Part shown: positions 8,100 to 15,518 of the stretch, one piece after another | How positions within the stretch are numbered: position 1 is the first letter of the stretch | How the letters are laid out: each line of letters begins with the position of its first letter | Assembly: GCA_009838625.1 (NCBI GenBank) | Contig: VXRG01000008.1 | Span: 1 to 52,654, forward strand | Reading direction: 5' to 3' | Origin: Caldilineaceae bacterium SB0664_bin_27 | Lineage (GTDB): Bacteria > Chloroflexota > Anaerolineae > Caldilineales > Caldilineaceae | DNA length: 52,654 nt | Made by a program: the position numbers and the translations under genes | Notes under the pieces: model-generated | The model's database searches: none | What the model was told of the DNA's origin: nothing | Seen by the model: only the letters and a program-made list of their open reading frames with translations

Positions 8100-9500
8100 T
8101 CAGGCGAGTTCCTTGGTCTGCACAGGTCCGCTCAGCATTTCCTGTCCGGGGCCCCACATGAAATGCTCGTTGAGCCTCTCGTTTCCATCCATTTCCATGA
8201 GCTCCTCAAAGACACCGAGTGCCTGATTGTAGGAATGGGTCTGATTGCATTCGAGTGCATCCAGGAGGAGGAGTGAGCGGTCACCGGTACTGAAAGCGAG
8301 CAACTCCCGTTCCATTTCCAGAACTTCGGGCAGGATCTGGGTGTATAGGATCTTCTGCGGCAGCGGGTCCACGCGAATGGGTTGGATGCCGCTCCTGTTG
8401 ACGATGGCCGGGACTTCGACGACTACATCGTCCGGAACACCGGCCAAGGCGCCGTGGTTGGGCACGTTCACCTGGTATTGGCCCTCATTGTCGTTGACCA
8501 GACCATCGATAATCGGTACCTGCTGCTCGTGGGTTTTTTCAGAGCCGAAGGCTTCGATCAGGCTGCTAGAGGAATCGTTGGTCAGTTCGGTCATCTCGGC
8601 GAGGCGTTTATCCAGATTGTCGACAAAGAAAGGTCGGGCGAGGTGGGTGTCCGGCCCGCCCCAAGGCTGGGGGAACCACCACATTTTGGTGTCTAAATCG
8701 GTATGGTACCACCATCCGCCACGGCGGGGCGTGTCGCCGATGGGCATAAGGCCGTACATGCGATACATGTGGATGGTGCCGCGGCTCATCTGAATGTCGT
8801 GCGTACGCTCGGCAACGTGAGTCTGCCAGAAGTTCTCCCCCTCCTCGGCGATCCATTTTTCGAGAATCGGGTAGGCGTCTTCACCTTTGTAATAGAAGTG
8901 GTTGAGCCAGATATTGTGATTGAGGCCCGGCGCCTGCCAGGTGAGGTCGGCCAGGTCGGTCAGGCCGAGCGTTCTGGCGATCTCATGGACACCGTAGTGG
9001 CCGTGGCAGAGGCCGCAGACCTTGATGTCGGAGGTGCGCGTCATGAGGGTACAGCCCTCGTAGACGGGATTGCCTGACTGGATCAGCCAAGCGTCGGGGC
9101 AGATGTCCTCCATATCGCTGATCACGCCGAGCATCAGGTCTAGATTGACGAAGTTGGTCTGACGCATTCGTCCGCCGTGATAGTAGCCGTATTTTTCCAT
9201 CAGTTCACGACCGTCCCGCTGTTTCTGATGGCTGCTGGCCGAGGCGGTGTTGATGACGAAATCGGTATCCTGCAGCGCTTCCTGCTGGTCGGTAGTACTT
9301 TCGAAGCGCAGGTCGGCGCCGAGTTCGCTGGCGTAACGTGCGCCGAGATTATGGATCATCTCAAGCCTGTCGGCGTCTATATCCATAAAGGAGATGAGAC
9401 TGCCGCTGAGGGAATCGGTCAGGCAGATATCCTTGACGAGGCCGAGGGAAAACTGGGCGCTGCCGGCGCCGATGACTGTCAACTTGATTGGGGTGGACAT
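8100..9500 (-). CDS. Glycoside hydrolase family 4 protein (alpha-galactosidase/glucuronidase-like)
   Basis: At 466 residues it has the length and order of GH4, the NAD+- and metal-dependent glycosidases that work by oxidation-elimination. A Rossmann GAGSAQFS (11-18) begins the NAD domain. GNPVYEG (143-149) is the Asn-containing active-site segment. CGLCHGHYG (162-170) supplies the metal-binding Cys165 and His166. NHNIW (194-198) follows. The absence of phospho-sugar motifs and the Met/Gly-rich opening resemble MelA-type alpha-galactosidases or alpha-glucuronidases more than 6-phospho-glucosidases, but the substrate cannot be read from sequence. AAGGAG lies 6 bases before the ATG. It probably acts in the cytoplasm on an imported disaccharide. 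Confidence 0.88.
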   Translation of the reverse strand: MSTPIKLTVIGAGSAQFSLGLVKDICLTDSLSGSLISFMDIDADRLEMIHNLGARYASELGADLRFESTTDQQEALQDTDFVINTASASSHQKQRDGRELMEKYGYYHGGRMRQTNFVNLDLMLGVISDMEDICPDAWLIQSGNPVYEGCTLMTRTSDIKVCGLCHGHYGVHEIARTLGLTDLADLTWQAPGLNHNIWLNHFYYKGEDAYPILEKWIAEEGENFWQTHVAERTHDIQMSRGTIHMYRMYGLMPIGDTPRRGGWWYHTDLDTKMWWFPQPWGGPDTHLARPFFVDNLDKRLAEMTELTNDSSSSLIEAFGSEKTHEQQVPIIDGLVNDNEGQYQVNVPNHGALAGVPDDVVVEVPAIVNRSGIQPIRVDPLPQKILYTQILPEVLEMERELLAFSTGDRSLLLLDALECNQTHSYNQALGVFEELMEMDGNERLNEHFMWGPGQEMLSGPVQTKELA

Positions 9501-9721
9501 GGAGACTCCTTGGGATTATTGGATGGCGTGCACTCCGCGGGCGCGCCATGAGTAGCTGAGATTTGTGACCTATTGCGTGGAGGTTCAGCAAGCCCGCTGA
9601 ATTTTCTTGATTTGGGCTACCCTTGTCAGGCTTGAACGATCCTCCTTTGGGGGATTTCGGACTCCGCCGATTGAATTCGAATGGTCACTCCTTGAGGTTG
9701 TCGAGAGGCTGCTGATCACTT

Positions 9722-10741
9722 TCAATCGTTATCCAAGATGATCTCACTTGCCGTCTCTACCCACTGGGGGTGGTCGTTAAGACTCTCCACAAGCTGCAGG
9801 TCCTCACCTCCCAATTCCGTGAACATTTCATGATATTCCTCGCCCACTTCGATCGTAGTTTCCAGGCAGTCGGCGACAAAAGAAGGAGAAAAGGCCAGAA
9901 TCTTTTTGACACCTCTGGCAGCAAGCGTTCCCAAGACATCGTCCGTGTAGGGTTGGATCCAGGGGTCTTTGCCCAGCCTCGACTGAAAGCTGACTGTGTA
10001 ATCCCCATCCTCCAAGCCCAGGGCTTCAGCCAATGATCGGGATGTTGCGTAACACTGAGCGCGATAGCAAGAGTGGTTTCCAGCGTGGATGGCGGCACAG
10101 CATTCGGAATCTTCAAAACAGGCGGAGTTACCCTGTTTGAGGTGGCGCTCTGGCAGGCCGTGATATGTAAATAGGATGTGGTCGTATCTATTCTGGTCGA
10201 AATACTGCTTTCCCAGGCAGGCGAAGGTCTGAATCATTTTGGGATGATCGTAAAAGCTATCAATGAATCGAAGCTCTGGAATCTCCTGCCACTTTTGTAC
10301 GACCTGCATAACCTTTTCATGAACTGACCCCACCGTTGCCGATGCATATTGGGGAAAGAGGGGAAAGATTACGATGCTGGAGGGGCGCTGTTGCCGAAGC
10401 GTCTCCAAGGCAGATTCAATACTGGGATTCTGATATCGCATTGCCAAGGACACGATGAAGTTGTCTCCCAGTTGCTGCTGGACCGAGTCTCGGAAGTTGC
10501 AGCTGTGGTACATCAAGGGCGACCCCTTTTCAGACCATATCTTCCGGTATTCTCTGGCGGATTTGGGTGCGCGGAAGGGAGCGATTATCAGATTTACCAG
10601 CAGAAGTCTGCGCCAATAGGGCATGTCGATGATTCGGCCATCCATGAGAAACTGGCGCAAGTACTTCCAAACATCGGCCGGTTCGGGACTGTCAGGTGTT
10701 CCGACATTGACCAACAGGATCCCAGTCTTCGATTTCTCCAT
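9722..10741 (-). CDS. hemH: Ferrochelatase with internal Cys-rich insert
   Basis: The 339-residue protein inserts Fe2+ into protoporphyrin IX (or coproporphyrin III). LLVNVGTPDSPEP (9-21), FPLFPQYASATVG (126-138), the active-site His194 in FTYHGLPERH (191-200) and the acidic DCLETTIE (291-298) are all family hallmarks. Between residues 206 and 231 lies an insert with five cysteines (208, 214, 215, 225, 230). This layout is known from ferrochelatases with an internal [2Fe-2S] site and from Bacteroidetes-type enzymes, and is absent in E. coli-type HemH. By eye the gene is more AT-rich than its neighbours, which could mean transfer. No other haem gene is nearby. Confidence 0.95.
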   Translation of the reverse strand: MEKSKTGILLVNVGTPDSPEPADVWKYLRQFLMDGRIIDMPYWRRLLLVNLIIAPFRAPKSAREYRKIWSEKGSPLMYHSCNFRDSVQQQLGDNFIVSLAMRYQNPSIESALETLRQQRPSSIVIFPLFPQYASATVGSVHEKVMQVVQKWQEIPELRFIDSFYDHPKMIQTFACLGKQYFDQNRYDHILFTYHGLPERHLKQGNSACFEDSECCAAIHAGNHSCYRAQCYATSRSLAEALGLEDGDYTVSFQSRLGKDPWIQPYTDDVLGTLAARGVKKILAFSPSFVADCLETTIEVGEEYHEMFTELGGEDLQLVESLNDHPQWVETASEIILDND

Positions 10742-10845
10742 CGCGTACCAGTTCTCTCGGTAGGTGAAAAGGTATCGCCACTTGCTGTCCAGCCGGACGC
10801 GTTCGATCCGGCCGAGCCGACACTAAGTGGTCCAACCGTCGGGAA

Positions 10846-11679
10846 TCAGAATTTCTTCGCCGCGGCGATTTCGGCGTGTTCCGGCAGGTAGGGCACGTCT
10901 TTTCGGTCCCAGACGGCGCGCCCTTCGACCGCATGAATCCCCATCAGCTGGCGGCGGTGCGGAGTGTCGGCCCAGTCGACGATATGCTGGGGCGGAGGTG
11001 TGCTGCCCCACTTTTTTATCCAGAAGGGCATGTAACCGTAGATGAGAATACGCCGGTCGCGGGGGCTGGTGTTGGCCAGGCCCGAGTGCCAGCAGAGAAC
11101 GTTCCAGATGATGGCTGAGCCGGCCTTGGCGACGATCTTTTTGAGGCCGGGCATCTGTTCCAGTGTTTCGTGGACGTACTCGGTGCGGGACGGGTTTGCG
11201 TCCCGCTTATGGCTGCCGGGGACGAGACTGAAACAGCCCATGTCGGGCGTCTGATCATCGAGGAAGTAGAAAACTTTGGCCTTGAGCATGAATTGGGCAT
11301 GGCGCCAAGCCGGCCAGTCGCGATGCCAGCCGGTGTGAGCATTTGTGCCGGAGTGATGGCAGTGGGCGACCATCTCCATCGTCTGTACGTCCGGCCCGAC
11401 GACCTCTTTCAGGATCGGCAGCACTAGCGGGTTCTCAGCGATATCCAGGAAGAGGGAGTCGTATTGATGGATATCGCCCATGGTGTGCGCGTCCGGACCG
11501 TTGCCGTAGCCGCCCTTGAATGTACCGTTGCGCACGGACTCGGCCCATGCCGGCTCGGTCTTACGCTGAATCGCTTCGTATGCGGCGCGAACGCGGTCCA
11601 AGCCGAACGGTTCGAGCGCGTTCTCGACGATAAGATAGCCTTGCTCGTCGATCTGTTCTCGTTGTTCTGGCGTGAGCAC
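10846..11679 (-). CDS. Phytanoyl-CoA dioxygenase (PhyH) family oxygenase
   Basis: A 277-residue Fe(II)/2-oxoglutarate-dependent oxygenase of the PhyH family. The jelly-roll shows the iron triad His119-x-Asp121 (GWHRDWP) and His198 (WNVLCWHSGLAN), with Arg209 or Arg210 for 2-oxoglutarate. GCFSLVPGSHKRD (148-160) is the family's typical loop. AAGGAGG lies 5 bases before the GTG start. Bacterial PhyH proteins hydroxylate very varied small molecules, so the substrate is unknown. Another PhyH paralogue lies at 40193-40957, sharing the order but little else. Confidence 0.9.
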   Translation of the reverse strand: MLTPEQREQIDEQGYLIVENALEPFGLDRVRAAYEAIQRKTEPAWAESVRNGTFKGGYGNGPDAHTMGDIHQYDSLFLDIAENPLVLPILKEVVGPDVQTMEMVAHCHHSGTNAHTGWHRDWPAWRHAQFMLKAKVFYFLDDQTPDMGCFSLVPGSHKRDANPSRTEYVHETLEQMPGLKKIVAKAGSAIIWNVLCWHSGLANTSPRDRRILIYGYMPFWIKKWGSTPPPQHIVDWADTPHRRQLMGIHAVEGRAVWDRKDVPYLPEHAEIAAAKKF

Positions 11680-11756
11680 CTTTTCCTCCTTACGAGAATG
11701 GCAGGTGGTCAGTGAAGTGTTGACGGCCTGGGAACCGAATCAGGCGGACTGAGCGG

Positions 11757-13007
11757 TCAGACCGTTCGCAGATAGTCGCGAATCAACAGAGCAGCGGTCG
11801 CGCCTTCACCGGCGGCCGAGGCGACCTGTTTTGTGCTTTCGGCTCGCACGTCTCCGGCGGCAAAGAGGCCGGGGACGCTCGATTCCAGTGCGGCTGGATC
11901 CCGATCTACGTAGAGCGGCGGACGCTCGTCCGATTCGTGAGTAAGGCTATGGCCGGTTTCGATGAAGCCCCACCTGTTGAGGCGCACTCCGGTCCCTTCC
12001 AGGAATCCCGTATTCGGCTGAAGGCCGATAAAGACGAAGGCGCCATCCACAGACATGTGCGACTCGGCCTCGTCCTGGTTATTCCAGAGCCGCAGGCCGT
12101 TCAGTTGGGCCCTGGCGCCGAGGAATTCCTGGACTTCTGTATTCCATCGCACTGCGATCTTTGAATTGCCTGTCACTGACTCCTGAATTACCTGACTGGC
12201 GTGCAGGACAGGGCCCCGCACAAGTAGTGTAACCCGTTCGCAGAATTTCGTCAGCAGCAGACTTTCTTCTGCGGCACTGTTGCCGCCGCCAATAACGACT
12301 ACTTCCTTGCCCCTGTAGAAGGGGCCGTCGCAGGTGGCGCAGAAGTGAACACCGGCGCCGAGGTAATCGTTCTCGCCGGGCACATTCAAGCGGCGGTAGC
12401 GGCTGCCGGTGGCGATCAGGACAGCCTGTGCGCTGTATTCGTCGCCGGCGACCGTGACGACGCGGTGATAGTTGTCCTGGCGCTGTATTGTGGCTACATC
12501 CTGGGCCTGCAGCAGCTCAACGCCGAACCGTTCAGCCTGGGCCCGCAGCCGCTGAGAGAATTCAAAACCATCGACACCATCCGGGAATCCGGGTAGATTG
12601 TCCAGTTTTTCGGTGGTGGCAGCCTGACCGCCAAAGGCCGCGCGCTCGACTATGAGAATGTCGATGCCTTCACGGGCCAGGTAGAGGGCCGCTGTCAGGC
12701 CGGCAGGGCCGCCGCCGATGACTATCACCGGGTAGTGTTGGCGGCTGGCGGTCGTTCTCAGGCCCAGTTTTGCGGCCAGTTCAGCGTTGCTCGGCTCGAC
12801 GAGCCGGGAACCGTCGGCGAAGAGCATGGTGGGTATGATGCGTTTGCCATCGTTCATTTCGATGACCCGCCTCTCGGCGTCCGGGTCCTCTTCGATGTTT
12901 ACCCATTGATATGGGATCCGGTGTTCGCCGAGGAACTGCTTGCTGCGGCGGCAATCGGGGCACCAGAAGGCGCCATAGACGACAATATCGGGTGAAGATT
13001 CAGTCAT
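11757..13007 (-). CDS. Glutaredoxin-thioredoxin reductase fusion
   Basis: Residues 1-82 are a glutaredoxin-like domain: VYGAFWCPDCRRSKQFL with active-site CPDC (16-19), the cis-Pro IIPTMLF (57-63), and the DGSRLVEPS tail. Residues 90-416 are a full FAD thioredoxin reductase: GGGPAG (98-103), the redox CATC (223-226), NADPH GGGNSA (240-245) and the closing GLFAAGDVR. The order suggests electrons pass from NADPH through FAD and CATC to the attached CPDC, making a self-contained disulfide reductase. GGGAG precedes the ATG. No trxA is adjacent. TrxR fused at the N-terminus to a glutaredoxin-like domain is uncommon but seen in some bacteria. Confidence 0.92.
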   Translation of the reverse strand: MTESSPDIVVYGAFWCPDCRRSKQFLGEHRIPYQWVNIEEDPDAERRVIEMNDGKRIIPTMLFADGSRLVEPSNAELAAKLGLRTTASRQHYPVIVIGGGPAGLTAALYLAREGIDILIVERAAFGGQAATTEKLDNLPGFPDGVDGFEFSQRLRAQAERFGVELLQAQDVATIQRQDNYHRVVTVAGDEYSAQAVLIATGSRYRRLNVPGENDYLGAGVHFCATCDGPFYRGKEVVVIGGGNSAAEESLLLTKFCERVTLLVRGPVLHASQVIQESVTGNSKIAVRWNTEVQEFLGARAQLNGLRLWNNQDEAESHMSVDGAFVFIGLQPNTGFLEGTGVRLNRWGFIETGHSLTHESDERPPLYVDRDPAALESSVPGLFAAGDVRAESTKQVASAAGEGATAALLIRDYLRTV

Positions 13008-13156
13008 GTTTTCTGTCTCCCAATCCGGGAACTAATCACCAACCCCGTAAGTCAGCAATCGCCGTAATCGGTCGTGACGGGGCGGGGCGGGGCGATAGGC
13101 GTTGCTGTTCGCATTGTAGCAGTATGGCCGCGTATGGGTCAATCGAAAGGCTGGTT

Positions 13157-13180
13157 GGGGTGCATCCCAAAACTGGGGTG
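13157..13180 (+). repeat. Left copy of a GGGGTGCA-type inverted repeat
   Basis: GGGGTGCATCCCAAAACTGG with its continuation GGTG matches the reverse complement of 13870-13893 at 19 of 24 positions, counted by hand. The mate reads CACCCC-CACTTTGGACTGCACCCC-like on the plus strand. GGACTGCACCCC resembles ends of IS3-family elements, but no transposase lies between or beside the copies. Confidence 0.45.
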
Positions 13181-13279
13181 GTGACAGAGGCGAGGCGTGA
13201 GGAGCGAGGAACGGGAACTGCCGGCGCCTCTGCAGGAGATCGGAATGCGGGCCGGCCGCGGTGTTGTCGTTGGTGGAAT

Positions 13280-13318
13280 CATATGAAAGTTCGTCACTAG
13301 TTGGGATGCTTTCATATG
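13280..13318. repeat. Perfect 10-bp inverted repeat, 19-base spacer
   Basis: CATATGAAAG (13280-13289) and CTTTCATATG (13309-13318) are exact reverse complements. It may be an operator or a hairpin. It lies about 300 bases upstream of the glutaredoxin-TrxR gene. Confidence 0.6.
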
Positions 13319-13479
13319 TTTAAGTTGGCTTGCGGGGACGGGCGGGGAGGCGCGGACTTTGCCGTTTTGTACTGCTTTTGCGGGGAACGCCAGTACATCA
13401 TTTCGATGGCTGAGAGGTGGTCTTTCAGCGCTGCGGCGGAGGGCGCAGAAGGGGCCGCGAAGGTGTTGCATTTTCGGCG

Positions 13480-13584
13480 AAAGTGTAACATTCCTCGCTT
13501 TAGGGCTCCTGACCAGAGAGAAAGAGGGCCAAAAAGGGGGGGAAAATGTTACAAAAAAATGTTCCAATGGGGATGTTACACTTT
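13480..13584. repeat. Cluster of TGTAACAT boxes with a 12-bp inverted repeat
   Basis: AAAGTGTAACAT (13480-13491) and ATGTTACACTTT (13573-13584) are perfect reverse complements. Between them lies a further AATGTTACA (13545-13553) followed by A-rich sequence. Such spaced boxes could bind a regulator or be ends of a short inserted element. Confidence 0.5.
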
Positions 13585-13858
13585 TGGTCAAAAATCGGGG
13601 GAAATTGAGGCGCCGCGGGATCGAGTTTTTGAGCTGATTCTGGCCGCAAAGTCGGCGGCGAAATGCGGTCGTTCGCGGTTAGTGGTATGCCGAAGGAGTA
13701 CAGGTTTTGTACAGGTTTCCGGAATTGAGCGGGAAGGGAACACCCCAAGCCTGGTTGCCTGCCGATGTATATGAAACGCGTATAATTTTGGGGTGTATCA
13801 CAGATTTGAGATGCTCCAGAGTAGCGGGCTGTGGGTCCCGGCATAACTCACCAGAAGT

Positions 13859-13919
13859 AGCCTGAATCTCACCCCCACTTTGGACTGCACCCCAGTAGAT
13901 TGGTGCATTTCAGGCTTTT
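13859..13919 (+). repeat. Nested hairpin carrying the right GGGGTGCA-type repeat
   Basis: AGCCTGAA (13859-13866) pairs with TTCAGGCT (13909-13916). Inside, TGCACC (13886-13891) pairs with GGTGCA (13902-13907). A short T run follows. The right copy of the 24-base inverted repeat (13870-13893) lies within it. It could also end transcription. Confidence 0.5.
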
Positions 13920-13974
13920 CGCGAGTTCCGTCTGACCAGCATTGGCTTCGGCCAGGTCAGTGAATCAGTCCCAC

Positions 13975-14001
13975 TTGACGGACAATAATTCGGGATACAC
14001 T
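13975..14001 (+). promoter_or_regulatory. Candidate promoter of the split antitoxin gene
   Basis: TTGACG (13975-13980) and TACACT (13996-14001) are separated by 15 bases, slightly shorter than ideal. The GTG start of the small gene lies 46 bases downstream. Confidence 0.35.
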
Positions 14002-14047
14002 CGCTCGCTGCCGCGTCAAGCTTACAAACAGTAGGAGAACAGTACCA

Positions 14048-14224
14048 GTGAGCAAACTGCAGATCATTCACGATGATGCCGGAAAGCCGATTTTCGCGGT
14101 GCTCCCCTGGCTTGAGTATGTACGTTTGTCGAAGGATGAATCCACCGAGACACTTCTGAGTGATGAAGAAATCTATGATCTTGCAAGAGACGAAGGGGGG
14201 AATCCTTTCCCATTGAAGTGGTAG
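14048..14224 (+). CDS. Phd-like N-terminal half of a split Phd/Xre antitoxin-type regulator
   Basis: The 58-codon frame starts at GTG 14048, preceded by AGTAGGAGAACAGTACCA. It encodes MSKLQIIHDDAGKPIFAVLP and continues WLEYVRLSKDE, the usual opening of Phd-like antitoxin N-termini (the xxIxxxxGKPxFAVxPxxEY pattern). The frame ends at TAG 14222, just where intact relatives continue as FPxEVVDRLL. That continuation is present in the -1 frame, at 14209 onward, and runs into the HTH half. So this is one gene of about 124 codons broken by a single-base shift at TTTCCCA (14206-14212). It may be a deletion, a sequence error or programmed frameshifting. Confidence 0.7.
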   Translation: MSKLQIIHDDAGKPIFAVLPWLEYVRLSKDESTETLLSDEEIYDLARDEGGNPFPLKW

Positions 14225-14421
14225 ACCGACTCTTGACCGGCACGAGCCCGATCAAGGTATATCGTGAGTACCGCGGCCTGAGTCAGAAAGAACTGGCGGC
14301 GGCAACCGATATCAGTCCGATATACCTCTCCCAGATCGAGACGGGAAGGCGGTTTGGCTCTGCAAAGACGCTGGCCTCAATTGCCCAGGCGCTTGACGTC
14401 AGTCTAGATGATCTCGTTTGA
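14218..14421 (+). CDS. Xre/HTH half of the split antitoxin-type regulator
   Basis: From GTG 14218 the 67 residues are a complete helix-turn-helix domain of the Xre/Cro family: SPIKVYREYRGLSQKELAAA is the first helix pair, DISPIYLSQIETGRR the recognition helix, and SLDDLV the end. It overlaps the preceding small frame by 7 bases. Read upstream in the same frame, the residues are PIEVVDRLL, the linker of intact Phd-Xre regulators, so independent initiation at 14218 may be an artefact. In relatives a RelE/HigB toxin often lies next door. None is seen here, so it may be solitary. Confidence 0.8.
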   Translation: MVDRLLTGTSPIKVYREYRGLSQKELAAATDISPIYLSQIETGRRFGSAKTLASIAQALDVSLDDLV

Positions 14422-14476
14422 CCACGGTGGCGTCCTGAGGCAGACCAAATCAGGGAGCAACAGTCCTGCGATTGGG

Positions 14477-15397
14477 TCAGTTGAACTGGAGCTCTGCCAG
14501 CGCGATGCCGCTTTCCCCAGCGACCGAATAAAGCAGATAGGCTTGGTCGCCTTCCTGGTAGATGCCGGGATCGCGCAGTTGGCGGGCAGGTTCGTGGATT
14601 GCCCCGCGCTGCGAAGGTTCCATGGGCAGGTTAACGCCCTCGTAATCGGTCTCCGGCTGCAGGATCGAAAACGGCGCGGACGCCTTCCAGTCTCTCCAGT
14701 CCCGGCGCAGGTCGACTGTTGCGCAGAGGATGTGCTCCGGGCAGTCTCCGGCGCGGGAGTAGAAGACGTAGAGGATGTCGTCGCGCAGGAGCAGGGCGGC
14801 ATGCCTCTGGTTGCGCTCGAAGAGGACTGGCCCCGGTTCAAAATTGGTGTGCCCGTCCCGGCTGCGGAAAAGGATGCCGGGCATAGCAAGCGCGTAGACC
14901 CAGCCGTCAACGGTGTCGGGATAGCGAAACACCCGGAAATAGCTCGGACCGAGGATCTCGCTGTCGGAAGTAAAATTGAGGCCGTCCTCTGACATGGCCA
15001 GAAGTGACCGCTGTCCTTCGAGAAAGGGATACTTTTGCTTCAGAGGATCTTTATCAAGCTCTTCACGACGCACAGACGGCCCGTGATAGTACATCAAAAT
15101 GCGCCGGTTCTCTTCATCGATATGCAGATCCGGGCTGGCGATATGGTTGTAGCAGGGGGTCTGTTCCAGTCGCAGCGTGCCGCGGGTGTAGACGGTCCAC
15201 GGTCCAGTCAAGTCGTCGGCATAGGCCAAGCGGATAAATTCGCCTTGATGGTGGGCAAAGTAGAGATAGTATCGCCCTAAAGGATTCGGCAGCCAGTCCG
15301 GTAGGCGTAGAAGGGACGGCCCGTTGATATTGGCGCCGATGGTTTCATCCAACGAAGGCGTGATAATCGGGTTGGTAGAAAGGCGTTCTACCTGCAT
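14477..15397 (-). CDS. Five-bladed beta-propeller glycosidase-like protein (GH43/GH130-type fold)
   Basis: The frame is open from 15466, but the ATG at 15397 has GGGAGA 8 bases upstream and begins MQVERLSTNPIITPSLDET, a typical propeller-glycosidase opening, giving 306 residues. Repeated blade strands are visible: GRYYLYFAHHQGEFIRLAYA, then DDLTGPWTVY, RRILMYYHGP, LYVFYSRAGD and AYLLYSVAGE. Candidate acidic residues lie in ASPDLHID and the terminal LRDPGIYQEGDQ. It resembles GH43, GH32 or GH130 proteins but I cannot place it in one. It follows the lyase at 15519-17765, separated by a long inverted repeat, and probably acts on the same glycan. Confidence 0.7.
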   Translation of the reverse strand: MQVERLSTNPIITPSLDETIGANINGPSLLRLPDWLPNPLGRYYLYFAHHQGEFIRLAYADDLTGPWTVYTRGTLRLEQTPCYNHIASPDLHIDEENRRILMYYHGPSVRREELDKDPLKQKYPFLEGQRSLLAMSEDGLNFTSDSEILGPSYFRVFRYPDTVDGWVYALAMPGILFRSRDGHTNFEPGPVLFERNQRHAALLLRDDILYVFYSRAGDCPEHILCATVDLRRDWRDWKASAPFSILQPETDYEGVNLPMEPSQRGAIHEPARQLRDPGIYQEGDQAYLLYSVAGESGIALAELQFN

Positions 15398-15420
15398 GAG
15401 GCATCTCCCGGTGAGCGAAA

Positions 15421-15466
15421 TTGCCCGTCGCCGACTCCCAATCTTCGGATGTCGGGCGACGGGCAA
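15421..15466 (-). terminator. Long inverted repeat between the lyase and propeller genes
   Basis: TTGCCCGTCGCC-GAC (15421-15435) and GTCGGGCGACGGGCAA (15451-15466) form a 15-16-bp stem with one bulge around a 15-base loop. There is no strong T run, so it may reduce rather than stop transcription into the downstream propeller gene, or protect the lyase mRNA 3' end. Confidence 0.55.
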
Positions 15467-15518
15467 ATTTTGCCGTCAGCATAGGGTTAATCGAAAAGAC
15501 GGGGTCTCTCGGCGTCGA

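Larger units (their letters stand above)
13008..14047. other. 1-kb gene-poor region rich in inverted repeats
   Basis: No reading frame here looks protein-like: the open stretches on both strands are Pro/Arg/Ser-rich translations of G-rich DNA. The region holds a 24-base imperfect inverted repeat pair (13157/13870), a 10-bp perfect inverted repeat (13280-13318), a cluster of TGTAACAT boxes (13480-13584) and a nested hairpin (13859-13919). It looks like a decayed mobile element or MITE next to the upstream region of the split antitoxin gene. Confidence 0.55.

Noticed and set aside
13139..13591. Minus-strand 150-codon frame in the gene-poor region
   Set aside because: Pro/Ser/Arg-rich translation of G-rich sequence full of inverted repeats; no ribosome-binding site or family resemblance.
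13157..13893. Intact insertion sequence
   Set aside because: Inverted ends are present but imperfect and outward-facing, and there is no transposase frame between them; only a remnant can be claimed.
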